Source: Flemingiibacterium sp964603455
GTDB lineage: Bacteria > Bacillota > Clostridia > Oscillospirales > CAG-272
Direction of reading: 5' to 3'
DNA length: 64,000 nucleotides
NCBI GenBank assembly: GCA_964603455.1
Contig: CAZRVL010000001.1
Location: forward strand, 1 to 64,000
Position 1 is the first letter of the stretch, and each line of letters starts with the position of its first letter. Made by a program: the position numbers and the translations under genes. Positions 1 to 8,410 of the stretch are shown in pieces. The notes beneath the pieces were generated by a model that saw only the letters and a program-made list of their open reading frames with translations, did not search any database and was not told the origin of the DNA.

Positions 1-172
1 GCTCGGACTTGCGCTCGAGGAATGCAAAAAGCTCGGACTCGACCGAGTTCTGATGATCTGCGACGATGACAATCTCGGCTCGGCGCGATCGATCGAAAAC
101 AACGGCGGAATACTCGCGGACAAGCCGACAGTCGATGGAACGCTGATCCGCAGATACTTTATAAATCTGTAA
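1..172 (+). CDS. GNAT family N-acetyltransferase (3' end only)
   Basis: Only the last 56 codons are in the window, read from base 2 to the TAA at 170-172. The fragment reads LGLALEECKKLGLDRVLM, then DDDNLGSARSIENNGG, and ends with TLIRRYFINL. The helix with ALEECKKLG, the DxDN-x-SARxIE segment and the RRYxI ending are typical of the acetyl-CoA-binding C-terminal half of Clostridial GNAT acetyltransferases. The substrate cannot be inferred. It lies 37 bases upstream of ahcY on the same strand and may be cotranscribed with it. The family call rests on pattern memory of the C-terminal motifs. Confidence 0.75.
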   Translation, partial: LGLALEECKKLGLDRVLMICDDDNLGSARSIENNGGILADKPTVDGTLIRRYFINL

Positions 173-209
173 ACCACAAAAAATCACAATACCGAAAGGA
201 AAAACAAAA

Positions 210-1451
210 ATGAGCCAGATAAAAGATATAAACCTCGCAAAAAGCGGTCACGATAAGATAAACTGGGTAAAAAGCTATATGCCCGTTCTCAACAAGATCA
301 ACGAGGAATTCACAAGAACCAGACCCTTTGCAGGAAAGAAAATATCCATGTCGATACATCTCGAAGCAAAGACCGCATATCTCGCAATAACCCTCGCAGC
401 AGGAGGTGCGGAGGTATATGTGACCGGCTGCAATCCGCTCTCGACTCAGGACGATGTTGCCGCGGCTCTCGTCGATCTCGGCTTTGAGGTCAACGCATGG
501 CGCGGAGTCACCGATGAGGAATATGAAGCCCACCTCAAAAAGACCCTCTCGCTCTGCCCCGATGTAATGATCGACGACGGCGGAGACCTCACACACCTTC
601 TGCACGGTGAATGCCGCGAATACGGCAAGAACCTCATCGGCGGCTGTGAGGAGACAACGACCGGCATACACCGTCTCTTCGCGCGTCAGGCGGCAGGTCT
701 TCTCGATTACACCATGATCGACGTAAACGATGCCGACTGTAAGCACCTCTTTGACAATCGCTACGGCACCGGTCAGTCAACTCTCGACGGAATAATGAAC
801 TCCACCAACCTCATAATCGCCGGAAAGACGGTAGTCGTCTCAGGCTACGGCTGGTGCGGAAAGGGCGTTGCAATGCGCGCAAAGGGCATGGGCGCGAATG
901 TAATAGTCACCGAGATCGATCCCGTAAAGGGCATTGAGGCGGTAATGGACGGCTTCAGAGTTATGTCGATGGACGATGCCTGCGCACTCGGCGATCTCTT
1001 TATCACTGTCACCGGCTGCAAGGATGTAATACGCGCAGAGCACTTCGATAAAATGAAGGACGGTGTTCTCCTCGCAAACAGCGGTCACTTCGATGTAGAG
1101 ATCGACAAGAAGGCACTTGCCGCAAAGGCAGCCGAGGCTTGGGAGCGCAAGCCGAACATCACCGGCTACAGAATGCCCGACGGACGCATACTCAATCTCA
1201 TGGCAGAGGGTCGTCTTGTAAATCTCGCAGCGGGAAACGGACATCCCGCCGAGATCATGGACATGAGCTTCGCTATCCAGGCAAAGAGCCTCGAATATCT
1301 CGTAAAGCACGCTGGCAAGCTTGAAAAGAAGGTATATCAGGTTCCGCGTGAGATCGACGAAGAAGTAGCGAGAATCAAATTAGCTTCGCTTGGCGGCGGA
1401 CTCGACATTCTCAGCGATGAACAGAAGGCATACCTCGCAAAGGTAGACTAA
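210..1451 (+). CDS. ahcY: Adenosylhomocysteinase (S-adenosylhomocysteine hydrolase)
   Basis: Cytoplasmic NAD-dependent enzyme that splits S-adenosylhomocysteine into adenosine and homocysteine, recycling the product of SAM-dependent methylation. It has 413 residues, the short form without the roughly 40-residue insert of eukaryotic enzymes. Visible motifs are the substrate-domain segment MSIHLEAKTA (47-56), IDDGGDLTHLLH (121-132), the catalytic EETTTG around E148, K178 and D182 in DCKHLFDNRYG, the NAD-binding GYGWCGKG (212-219) and the C-terminal AAGNGHPAEIMDMSF. The ATG at 210 follows the ribosome site GAAAGGA. With metY and hom, also in the window, it points to an active methionine cycle. 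A perfect 15-bp hairpin follows the stop. Confidence 0.96.
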   Translation: MSQIKDINLAKSGHDKINWVKSYMPVLNKINEEFTRTRPFAGKKISMSIHLEAKTAYLAITLAAGGAEVYVTGCNPLSTQDDVAAALVDLGFEVNAWRGVTDEEYEAHLKKTLSLCPDVMIDDGGDLTHLLHGECREYGKNLIGGCEETTTGIHRLFARQAAGLLDYTMIDVNDADCKHLFDNRYGTGQSTLDGIMNSTNLIIAGKTVVVSGYGWCGKGVAMRAKGMGANVIVTEIDPVKGIEAVMDGFRVMSMDDACALGDLFITVTGCKDVIRAEHFDKMKDGVLLANSGHFDVEIDKKALAAKAAEAWERKPNITGYRMPDGRILNLMAEGRLVNLAAGNGHPAEIMDMSFAIQAKSLEYLVKHAGKLEKKVYQVPREIDEEVARIKLASLGGGLDILSDEQKAYLAKVD

Positions 1452-1461
1452 AATAAAAAGC

Positions 1462-1496
1462 ATGGGCATTTCCGATATAAGATCGGAAATGCCCAT
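1462..1496. terminator. Bidirectional intrinsic terminator between ahcY and a solute-binding protein gene
   Basis: A perfect 15-bp inverted repeat (arms 1462-1476 and 1482-1496, 5-base loop) lies between two convergent genes. T-rich sequence follows on the plus strand (TTTTCAT), and AT-rich sequence on the minus strand (TTTTTATTTT). It can terminate ahcY and the lipoprotein gene that ends at 1531. Confidence 0.85.
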
Positions 1497-1530
1497 TTTC
1501 ATACTTATTGAAGATAATTTTAAAATATGA

Positions 1531-3015
1531 TCAGTTGCAGTTGCTGCGTACTTCCTCAATATATTCGGCGAGATTTGCTTCAAGTGCTTCTTTGTTGGAT
1601 GCTATCAATGATGCGACACCCTTACCGCCGGCAAAAGAAGTTCTAAACACAGCCGCTATCGCGTTTCCTGTAGCATTGCAGTATGTGTATCCAAAATCAA
1701 GATACATACTGTCACGAATAATATCATACATTCGAGCCGAATCATCATCGCGTGAATACTTTGTCTTCAGAGCTGTTTCAAAGTAAGCCGGATATACCGT
1801 TTCATAATTAGATGATGAAAGTGCTTCGAACACCGCACCTGCCATATCTGTATTATTACAGGTCACAGGCATAGAGAAGGAATTGTGAGTATTGCGGCTC
1901 GATGTCCGATATTGAGTCTGTGATTCATCATATTTCGGAAGCGGAAGTATTCCGTATGTATCCTCCATATTTCTGAACTGAACCACAGCGTCATCAAGCT
2001 CGGAAGTTATGAACAATATATCACCTGAGCAGAATTTTGATGAGATAGCGTTGTATTTTTCCAGATTTTCGACAACGGCGTTGGTAACTCTACTTTTATA
2101 AAATCCGTCTGTAGTATACATTTTTCGAAGCTTTTCGCACACATCCACATCACGCTCAGAACCATAGCTGAACTGCCAGTCACCGTTTGAATCCTTTTTA
2201 TAAAATTCAATGAGATTGGGCGCGGCATATGCGTTCTCATGGTTATTATCGTGTTCAACCAATCCGAGCTTGTCTTCAAGCTCGAATTTTCCGTCTCCGT
2301 TAATATCTACCGAAGCCGCAGAGGTCATTTCTATGAGCTTGTCAAATGTCCATTTTCCGCTATCGACAAGCTCATAAGGATCTTCGAGCTTAAAATCTTC
2401 AATCAAGCGTGTGTTGAAGTAAAGACAGAACGCACTCTTAAGGTATCCGAGCGATGCGTTTCCGGTTACAAAATACAGCTTTCCGTCAATATCAACGCTG
2501 TCCTTCATGCCGGGAATATACCAAGGCTTGTCAAGATCGATATATTTGTTGTCGGCAATATTAAAAAATATTCCCTCACTCATCTCGATAGTCGCAAGTC
2601 CGATCATCATATCTACCCAATCGTACTCGGTATCACCGGCTCTGATCGTTGATTTTACGTGATCGATATATTCACCTCTGGCGGCAACATAATGCCCATC
2701 ACGCAGTACTACGTTTATATCAACTCCGAGACGATCCTCAACCGAACGCATACTTTTGAATATAGCATCGTTCACGACCTCACCGTTTTCGGAATCGGCA
2801 TAAAATTCTGAACTGATCTCAGAACGATAAAGGAATGTAACCGTCTCTCCTCCGAAATTAAGATTGGCAGGAAGATCATCGGGATAGTTTTTTTCGGTCT
2901 CCGTTTGATCAGATGAAGTTTCATCGATCTTTTCGGAGTTTTCACCACAGGACATGGTAAGCGCGGTAGAGACAGCCATAAGTATCGCAAGTATAGAATT
3001 TGCTCTTCTTTTCAT
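1531..3015 (-). CDS. Extracellular solute-binding lipoprotein (ABC-type sugar family 1), module 1
   Basis: Predicted lipoprotein that captures a carbohydrate-type solute at the cell surface; the ligand is unknown. I start it at the internal ATG at 3015 (494 residues), because GGAGAAATAAC precedes this codon and it begins a proper lipoprotein signal, MKRRANSILAILM, with the lipobox LTMSC (Cys23). The mature part carries the family's NFGGETVTFLYR near the start, DAIFKSMRSVEDRLGV, YPKN-like LPLPKYDESQTQY, and a C-terminal PAYFETALKTKYSRDD. It is the last gene of a three-gene operon after the Gfo/Idh/MocA oxidoreductase and the epimerase. No permease or ATPase gene is near. It is a paralogue of the proteins ending at 6877 and 8411. 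Confidence 0.9.
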   Translation of the reverse strand: MKRRANSILAILMAVSTALTMSCGENSEKIDETSSDQTETEKNYPDDLPANLNFGGETVTFLYRSEISSEFYADSENGEVVNDAIFKSMRSVEDRLGVDINVVLRDGHYVAARGEYIDHVKSTIRAGDTEYDWVDMMIGLATIEMSEGIFFNIADNKYIDLDKPWYIPGMKDSVDIDGKLYFVTGNASLGYLKSAFCLYFNTRLIEDFKLEDPYELVDSGKWTFDKLIEMTSAASVDINGDGKFELEDKLGLVEHDNNHENAYAAPNLIEFYKKDSNGDWQFSYGSERDVDVCEKLRKMYTTDGFYKSRVTNAVVENLEKYNAISSKFCSGDILFITSELDDAVVQFRNMEDTYGILPLPKYDESQTQYRTSSRNTHNSFSMPVTCNNTDMAGAVFEALSSSNYETVYPAYFETALKTKYSRDDDSARMYDIIRDSMYLDFGYTYCNATGNAIAAVFRTSFAGGKGVASLIASNKEALEANLAEYIEEVRSNCN

Positions 3016-3046
3016 GTTATTTCTCCTCTGCTTTTTAAGCGTTATA

Positions 3047-4018
3047 TCATATTGCACCAAGTGATATTAATTCGCGTTTTATTCCATCTTCAAACAGTGT
3101 AAAATCGCCTTCGGAAAGTCCGGTCGCACCAAGCACCTTCGAATTGTCCGAAAATCTGTCATAACCCCTGTCATAGAAAAGCGGGGAGCCGCCTTTGTAT
3201 GTCTTTGCTCTGTATTCATCGGTGGGAATCCACTCTGCCTTTAGACCCAAAAGCCTTACATAAATATCAGCAACATTCTCCCATGTCATATGATGTCCGG
3301 TGGAGAGCAGATAGGTCTCACCAATACATTCACTTTTGAACAGCAGATTTGCAAGCATCTTTCCGGTATTTCCAGCCCATTCAAGCCCTGCGACCTTATT
3401 TTTACAAAGGTCAGGCAGATACATTGTCTTACCTTCCCTCGCATAATCGATCACATCATGAAATGTATACTGAACAAGGTCAAGACGCTTGTCTGACGAG
3501 CTTATCATCGGGCGAACGATAGTCCAGTTTTTCTGTTTTGAAACATATTTGAGGTAGCGTTCACATCTCGCTTTTGACAATGCGTAGTCATCCTTTTCTA
3601 TGAATACCGGATCATCGGCATACTCTCCTTGATCTATCAGGTCGAGGATAAGTGGTGCCTTCTCAGAGATCGGATGCAGCGCATTTCCGACTGCTCTTAT
3701 CGAGGACAAAAATACCTCCTGATCGGTCTTCGGCGCAATCGCCATATGATGCTCGATGTAATTCTCCGGAACGGTATAATGTATAAAGTTTACCACGGCA
3801 TCATAGTATCTGTCGGCAAGAAAGCTTTTTAAAAATTCGGTATTGACTTCTTCCTTGAAATATGTCAATCTTTCATTGTTCGAGATCTTATCCTCAAGAC
3901 ATATCACATCGACACTTGCCCCCTTAGCAAGCAGTTCTTCAGTGACATATGTGCCGATAGTTCCGCCACCGCCTATCAAAAGTGCTTTTTTGCCAGAACA
4001 GCTAAAATCGTTATTCAT
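3047..4018 (-). CDS. NAD-dependent epimerase/dehydratase family protein, module 1
   Basis: A 323-residue extended short-chain dehydrogenase. The Rossmann loop LIGGGGTIGTYVTEELL is at about 14-30 and is followed by an acidic residue in VICLED that should favour NAD. The active site looks atypical: around residues 145-155 the sequence reads DDYALSKARCERYL, which fits the YxxxK catalytic pair (Y..SK). It probably acts on a sugar or sugar nucleotide, but the substrate is not known. The start overlaps the stop of the upstream oxidoreductase by four bases (ATGA), so the two are translationally coupled, with GAGGTG as ribosome site. A paralogue at 9884-10843 has the same neighbours. Confidence 0.88.
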   Translation of the reverse strand: MNNDFSCSGKKALLIGGGGTIGTYVTEELLAKGASVDVICLEDKISNNERLTYFKEEVNTEFLKSFLADRYYDAVVNFIHYTVPENYIEHHMAIAPKTDQEVFLSSIRAVGNALHPISEKAPLILDLIDQGEYADDPVFIEKDDYALSKARCERYLKYVSKQKNWTIVRPMISSSDKRLDLVQYTFHDVIDYAREGKTMYLPDLCKNKVAGLEWAGNTGKMLANLLFKSECIGETYLLSTGHHMTWENVADIYVRLLGLKAEWIPTDEYRAKTYKGGSPLFYDRGYDRFSDNSKVLGATGLSEGDFTLFEDGIKRELISLGAI

Positions 4019-5046
4019 GATAACACCTCATTTTCTATATTTTTACCGCAAGCTCTGAGCAGCAGCTTATAAAGTCCGTACTCATATTCATATGAATATG
4101 GATTTGTCTTTTCACCGACTACCATCTCAGCGAAATTCTTCATCATGCTGTCAAAACGGTTAAAATATTCCGATCTCGTCTCTTTTCCAAAAGAATTCCA
4201 GCCCTCTCCGGAATAAGTTTCGCGCATCTTTGTGTACAAAAGATCGCGTTCATCGGTGAGTACCTCGAAGGGCTTTATCTCGATAGTTCCCTTTGAACCG
4301 CATATTACGAGCTGACGGCGGATGAACCCACCGCATTCGTTTGCACAGGTCTTTGCAAATGAAGCTCCGTGCGGATAACGGAATAACGCCATGCCATAAT
4401 CCTCAGCAGTAACACCGTCAAATCCGGTTGAGCAATTCAGCGGTATGACCTCATCAGGCTCACCCTGCAGACGGTATATAATATCGACAAGATGACAGCC
4501 GAGGAAAAACATCATCCCGCCCGGAAGTCCTGCCAGCCATTGACGCTTTGAAGCACCATGCTCACAATCCATATGAGCCTCGACACAATACACCTCTCCG
4601 ATGTCACCGTTTTCGATCTTTTTGAAGGCTTCGATAACTTTGGGATTGAAACGGTACATATATCCGAGCGAAAATACAAGTTTTCGCTGCTTTAAGGTGT
4701 CAATGAGCAGCTTGAATTCCGAAAGCTCTGCTCCTCCCGGCTTGTCCATATGTACATGAAGTCCGCGCTTTGCAGCCATAAGAGCATATTTTGTGAGATT
4801 TATCTCCTCGGTCTCTATAACCGCCGCATCAAGTTCGGGAAGGCTCAATGCTTCCTCCACGGTGAATTTTTTAACTCTTCCGCTGTCGGAATATTCCGCA
4901 ATGCTTGACGCAAATTTTGTCTCCTCGGATTCCGGAACAGCGAACCCGACTACATCGAATACATTAGGCTGTCTCAGAAGACTTTCCAATGTCGATGTTG
5001 CGTGATCATGTCCGATACCGATCTGCACCACTTTTATTTTTCTCAT
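4015..5046 (-). CDS. Gfo/Idh/MocA family oxidoreductase, module 1
   Basis: A 343-residue NAD(P)-dependent sugar or inositol dehydrogenase-like protein and the first gene of its operon. The N-terminal Rossmann strand reads VVQIGIGHDHATSTLESLL, where the usual GxGxxG loop is replaced by GIGHDHA. The family's EKP motif appears as HVHMDKPGG (about 111-119). It is followed by LGYMYRFNPKVIEAF and by GCHLVDIIYRLQGEP, the GxHxxD segment holding catalytic residues. The ribosome site GGAGGAGAT precedes ATG. Together with the epimerase and the divergent AraC gene it suggests interconversion of an unusual sugar through keto intermediates. Substrate unknown. Confidence 0.9.
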   Translation of the reverse strand: MRKIKVVQIGIGHDHATSTLESLLRQPNVFDVVGFAVPESEETKFASSIAEYSDSGRVKKFTVEEALSLPELDAAVIETEEINLTKYALMAAKRGLHVHMDKPGGAELSEFKLLIDTLKQRKLVFSLGYMYRFNPKVIEAFKKIENGDIGEVYCVEAHMDCEHGASKRQWLAGLPGGMMFFLGCHLVDIIYRLQGEPDEVIPLNCSTGFDGVTAEDYGMALFRYPHGASFAKTCANECGGFIRRQLVICGSKGTIEIKPFEVLTDERDLLYTKMRETYSGEGWNSFGKETRSEYFNRFDSMMKNFAEMVVGEKTNPYSYEYEYGLYKLLLRACGKNIENEVLS

Positions 5047-5092
5047 TAAATCGATCTCCTCCTAATTATAGTAAGATATTGATTTATTTATG

Positions 5093-5114
5093 ACTCAGAA
5101 ATTAATCTGTAAAA
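5093..5114. repeat. Direct repeat copy 1 in the divergent AraC/oxidoreductase promoter region
   Basis: ACTCAGAAATTAATCTGTAAAA at 5093-5114 recurs as ACTCAGAAATTCTGTAAAA at 5201-5219, in the same orientation. The two copies lie in the 184-base gap between two divergent genes, one copy near each gene. AraC-family regulators commonly bind direct repeats, so these are candidate operator half-sites for the neighbouring regulator. The binding role is inferred. Confidence 0.5.
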
Positions 5115-5163
5115 TAAGACACCGCGACGTCTCAATGTCCCATTACATAATTATTATACACTC

Positions 5164-5192
5164 TTGACATTTCAAAAACAATATGATATACT
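5164..5192 (+). promoter_or_regulatory. Promoter of the AraC-family gene at 5231
   Basis: TTGACA at 5164-5169 and TATACT at 5187-5192 are separated by 17 bases. The start codon lies 38 bases downstream, behind AAGAGG. Confidence 0.75.
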
Positions 5193-5200
5193 ATATAAAA

Positions 5201-5219
5201 ACTCAGAAATTCTGTAAAA
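5201..5219. repeat. Direct repeat copy 2 (candidate AraC operator)
   Basis: Second copy of the ACTCAGAAATT..CTGTAAAA element. It lies at the expected transcription start of the AraC gene, so a bound protein there could mediate autoregulation. See the copy at 5093-5114. Confidence 0.5.
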
Positions 5220-5230
5220 AGAGGTATATT

Positions 5231-5977
5231 ATGAATCAAACCACGAGCGTACAATTTGTGTTCAGAAGATTTTCAATGCACAATTACTATCACAATGACG
5301 CAAGCCGAGGAATGATGCAGCACCATCTTGCGAGAATGATAAATGGCAGCTCCGAATTTCGCGGTGAAGATTTCGATCTTTTTATTGAGCCGGGAGATAT
5401 TTTTTATATTCCCTACGGATGCAGATACCAATCCTACTGGCATGGCGAAAATATCGTATGGGATTCCTTTGCTTTCACATATTTTCCGAATCCTCAGAAC
5501 CGAACCTATCCCATACAAAAAATAAATGCGCCTTCTGATATTGTCTCAAAGATAGCGATACTATCCGGCTTGACCGAACACGACTGTCGCGCAGTCGGAC
5601 TGCTTTACACGATAATAGCTGATCTGTTTCCGTATATGAGCACAAATATGCTGACCCAACAGGAACGTATCGTAGAAAAAGCCGAGGCAATGATGCGTGA
5701 ATCAGGACAATTGACAGCTAAAAAGATCGCAAGAGAATGCAGCGTAAGTGAGAGTGCGCTGTATCTTGCATTCAAAGAGGTCAGAAAATCAACACCGAAC
5801 AGGATATATCAGAATATCCGGATAGATACCGCCAAATTAATATTGTCAACCACAGACCTGTCTATTGAGCAGGTAAGTGAAAAGTGTCATTTCAGCTCAG
5901 CCGTATATTTCTACCATGTTTTCAAAAGCGTGACCGGTATGACTCCACGCGAATACCGTATCTCACATCTAATATAA
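5231..5977 (+). CDS. AraC family transcriptional regulator, module 1
   Basis: A 248-residue DNA-binding regulator. The N-terminal two thirds resembles a cupin sensor (FDLFIEPGDIFYIPYGCRYQ, typical of arabinose-binding-like domains). The C-terminal part holds the two helix-turn-helix units, TAKKIARECSVSESALYLAF and IEQVSEKCHFSSAVYFYHVF, followed by the family signature GMTPREYR. I chose the ATG at 5231 because AAGAGGTATATT precedes it; the open frame extends to 5183 but lacks a ribosome site there. It is divergent from the oxidoreductase-epimerase-lipoprotein operon and probably activates it when a sugar is bound. Direct repeats in the gap may be its sites. Confidence 0.9.
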   Translation: MNQTTSVQFVFRRFSMHNYYHNDASRGMMQHHLARMINGSSEFRGEDFDLFIEPGDIFYIPYGCRYQSYWHGENIVWDSFAFTYFPNPQNRTYPIQKINAPSDIVSKIAILSGLTEHDCRAVGLLYTIIADLFPYMSTNMLTQQERIVEKAEAMMRESGQLTAKKIARECSVSESALYLAFKEVRKSTPNRIYQNIRIDTAKLILSTTDLSIEQVSEKCHFSSAVYFYHVFKSVTGMTPREYRISHLI

Positions 5978-6029
5978 AAAATCCCAACCTAATGTTGAAA
6001 TCCTGTTTTCAATATCAACTGCGCGGTCA

Positions 6030-6058
6030 TTGACTTTCGAGACACTCTATGATATAAT
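6030..6058 (+). promoter_or_regulatory. Promoter of the XRE-family gene at 6097
   Basis: TTGACT at 6030-6035 and TATAAT at 6053-6058 have a 17-base spacer and lie 38 bases before the start codon. Confidence 0.75.
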
Positions 6059-6096
6059 ATTATCAAAGAAAAGCAATAAGAAACGGTGGTAATATT

Positions 6097-6840
6097 ATGA
6101 TAAACGAAAATATCGCGGCTTTGAGAAAGCAACGAGGAATGACGCAGGAGAATCTTGCAAAGGTTCTCGGTGTTACAAATCAAGCCGTCAGCAAATGGGA
6201 ATCGTCACAATGCTGTCCGGATATTGCGCTTATTCCCGAGATCGCAGATCATTTAGGTGTTACTATAGATGAGCTTTTTGGAAGGACTCTAAGTGTATCC
6301 GATATTAAATCAGAGCTTCAAAGAGTACTCGAAACCCTTCCGACCGATGAAGCAGATGCTCTTTCTATGGAACTCGCCTCAATGATACATATCGAACGTA
6401 TTTCACACGAAATGTCAAAAAATCCCGGATGGGATAAAATTTCCGCCATCGAACATTCAACGAACGGCGAATGGGGCATATCGCGGATATATTCGGACAA
6501 ATTTTCGACCGGTATGCACGGCGGCTCGGTATTCTTTTCAAACAACAAGCTACAATTTTTGAACGAAGACCGCTTCAATGCCGTACTTGATCTGCTGAAC
6601 AGATTGTCAGATCGAGATACCTTGAAGGTATTCGGCAGCATATTCAGCCTGACCGCACATTCCGAGAGCAGATATGCAAGATTAAGTGAAATTGCGGAAA
6701 ATTCAAATATTCCGCTCGAAAAGGTATCGGAAAAATTAAATTTCATCTCAAAATATCTCTCGTACAAAGACAATGATGTCAGGATATGCGGAATGTATAT
6801 GCACGTTCTTCCGCTCATTTCACTGCTTACCATAGTATAA
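6097..6840 (+). CDS. XRE family helix-turn-helix transcriptional regulator
   Basis: A 247-residue protein. Residues 1-60 form a Cro/C1-type helix-turn-helix: NIAALRKQRGMTQENLAKVLGVTNQAVSKWE, then the CCPDIALIPEIADHLGVTIDEL linker helix typical of Clostridial stand-alone regulators. The remaining 180 residues have no motif I recognise and may be a ligand or partner domain (contains GNEW-like GEWGISRIYS). It sits alone between the two sugar modules with its own promoter and is convergent with the lipoprotein gene at 6877. No target can be named. Confidence 0.88.
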   Translation: MINENIAALRKQRGMTQENLAKVLGVTNQAVSKWESSQCCPDIALIPEIADHLGVTIDELFGRTLSVSDIKSELQRVLETLPTDEADALSMELASMIHIERISHEMSKNPGWDKISAIEHSTNGEWGISRIYSDKFSTGMHGGSVFFSNNKLQFLNEDRFNAVLDLLNRLSDRDTLKVFGSIFSLTAHSESRYARLSEIAENSNIPLEKVSEKLNFISKYLSYKDNDVRICGMYMHVLPLISLLTIV

Positions 6841-6845
6841 ATAAA

Positions 6846-6867
6846 GATCGGGATTTAGCTCCCGATC
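6846..6867. terminator. Bidirectional terminator between the XRE gene and the second lipoprotein gene
   Basis: GATCGGGA (6846-6853) and TCCCGATC (6860-6867) form an 8-bp stem with a 6-base loop, followed by CTTTTAT on the plus strand and CTTTAT on the minus strand. Confidence 0.75.
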
Positions 6868-6876
6868 CTTTTATAT

Positions 6877-8325
6877 TTAATTTATCTCTTTAACTACATC
6901 TATATAATTTGCCAATGCTGTCGTGATCTTTTCGTTGTACGAAGCCAGCGTGGAAGCAAAGCCACCATCTTTTACGGAATTTATATAAACGTTCGTAACC
7001 GGATTTTCCATGATATTCGAGAATATGAATCCAAAGTCGAGCTTCATTCCTCCGCGAATAATGTCGTACATCTTAGCTGATTCCTCGTCTGCCGAGAACT
7101 TCGTCTTGAGCGCGACCTCAAAGTATGCCGGTGTGACCGATTTGTAATTCGAAGCCGAAAGTGCTTCCATAACTGCGCCTGCCATATCAGAATCGCCGCA
7201 GGTCATCGGCATCGAAAAAGCATTATGAGTTGTGCGTGCGTTAGACCAGTAGGTCTCCTGCGATTTGTCGAGCTTCGGGTACGGCAGTATTCCATATTCA
7301 TCCTTCATATCGCGTAACTGCGAGACCGCATCGTCAAATTGTGCCGTGATAAATAGAACTTCTCCGTTTGCAAATTTATTACAATCCGATATATGGTTCA
7401 TATATGATCCATCGGTTTGGTATATGAGCGTATTCAACTTTTCGATTATAGTTGCATTTCGCTCTGAGCTCATGTCAAAATTCCATTCGCCAGCTCCGTC
7501 CTTTTCGCACATATCAAGCTCTGTGCTGGCAATAAATCCGCTTATATGGTTCTGGTCATATATTCTGAAGCCGAGAATATCCGAATCATCATATTTTCCG
7601 TTCTGATCGACATCCTGTGCGACTGCTGCTGAAAGCTCAATAAGCTTATCTAAAGTCCAATCTCCCGAATCAACAAGATCATACAGATTTCCGAGCGAAT
7701 AATCTTCGGCTATCGCCTTATTAAAAAATATGCAGAAGCTGTCCTGTAAATATCCGAGCGAAGCGTCACCAGAAATAAAATACAATTTATCATCTATCGT
7801 GCAGAGATCGGCAAGTCCGGACATATAATAGGGCTTGTTAGGATCGATATATTCGTTATCAAGCAGATTCTTAAAGATACCCTCCTGCATCATTACCGGA
7901 GAATTTCCGACCATAAGGTCTACCCAATCGTATTCGTCATCGTTAGACATTATGCTCGAACGAATGAGATTCATATACGTATTTCTATCTGCACCTGCCT
8001 GACCTGGCTGAGTTATGACTTCAATATTCACTCCGAGTTTTTCCTCGACAGATTTTTGACTGTTGTATATCGCATCGTTTACGACATCGCCGTTTGCTTC
8101 TTCGACATAGAATTCATCGACTACTTCATCACGATAAAGGAATGTAACTGTTTCGCCACCGAAATTTAAGTCTGAAGGAAGATCATCTGCTGTCGGGTCG
8201 GCTGTTTCTGCGTTTTTGCTTGTTTCCACATTGGTAGAATCATCTGATATGGTCTTATCCTCTCCGCAGGCAGCCATATTGAGCAGCAGAGCTGCAAAAA
8301 GTGCGCAAGTAATGATTTTTTTCAT
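6877..8325 (-). CDS. Extracellular solute-binding lipoprotein, module 2 copy A
   Basis: A 482-residue predicted lipoprotein. The signal is MKKIITCALFAALLLNMAAC with lipobox Cys20, followed by a low-complexity D/T/E linker. The mature sequence shares NFGGETVTFLYRDEV, DAIYNSQKSVEEKLGVNIEV, GILPYPKLDKSQETYW and PAYFEVALKTKFSADEES with the next gene upstream, to which it is nearly identical over long stretches, so the pair is a recent tandem duplication. The ribosome site AAGGAG precedes ATG. It is the last gene of the five-gene module 2 operon. The solute is unknown and no permease is encoded nearby. Confidence 0.92.
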   Translation of the reverse strand: MKKIITCALFAALLLNMAACGEDKTISDDSTNVETSKNAETADPTADDLPSDLNFGGETVTFLYRDEVVDEFYVEEANGDVVNDAIYNSQKSVEEKLGVNIEVITQPGQAGADRNTYMNLIRSSIMSNDDEYDWVDLMVGNSPVMMQEGIFKNLLDNEYIDPNKPYYMSGLADLCTIDDKLYFISGDASLGYLQDSFCIFFNKAIAEDYSLGNLYDLVDSGDWTLDKLIELSAAVAQDVDQNGKYDDSDILGFRIYDQNHISGFIASTELDMCEKDGAGEWNFDMSSERNATIIEKLNTLIYQTDGSYMNHISDCNKFANGEVLFITAQFDDAVSQLRDMKDEYGILPYPKLDKSQETYWSNARTTHNAFSMPMTCGDSDMAGAVMEALSASNYKSVTPAYFEVALKTKFSADEESAKMYDIIRGGMKLDFGFIFSNIMENPVTNVYINSVKDGGFASTLASYNEKITTALANYIDVVKEIN

Positions 8326-8410
8326 GATTTGTGTTCTCCTTATTTTATATCTTTTATGATATTTATTTTGGGGTTGCGCATACAGTGATCTTCCTAAATC
8401 AACGTTTAAG

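Noticed and set aside
159..746. Minus-strand open frame of 195 codons opposite ahcY
   Set aside because: Complementary shadow of a highly conserved gene, low-complexity Cys/Tyr-rich translation, no ribosome site, no family resemblance.
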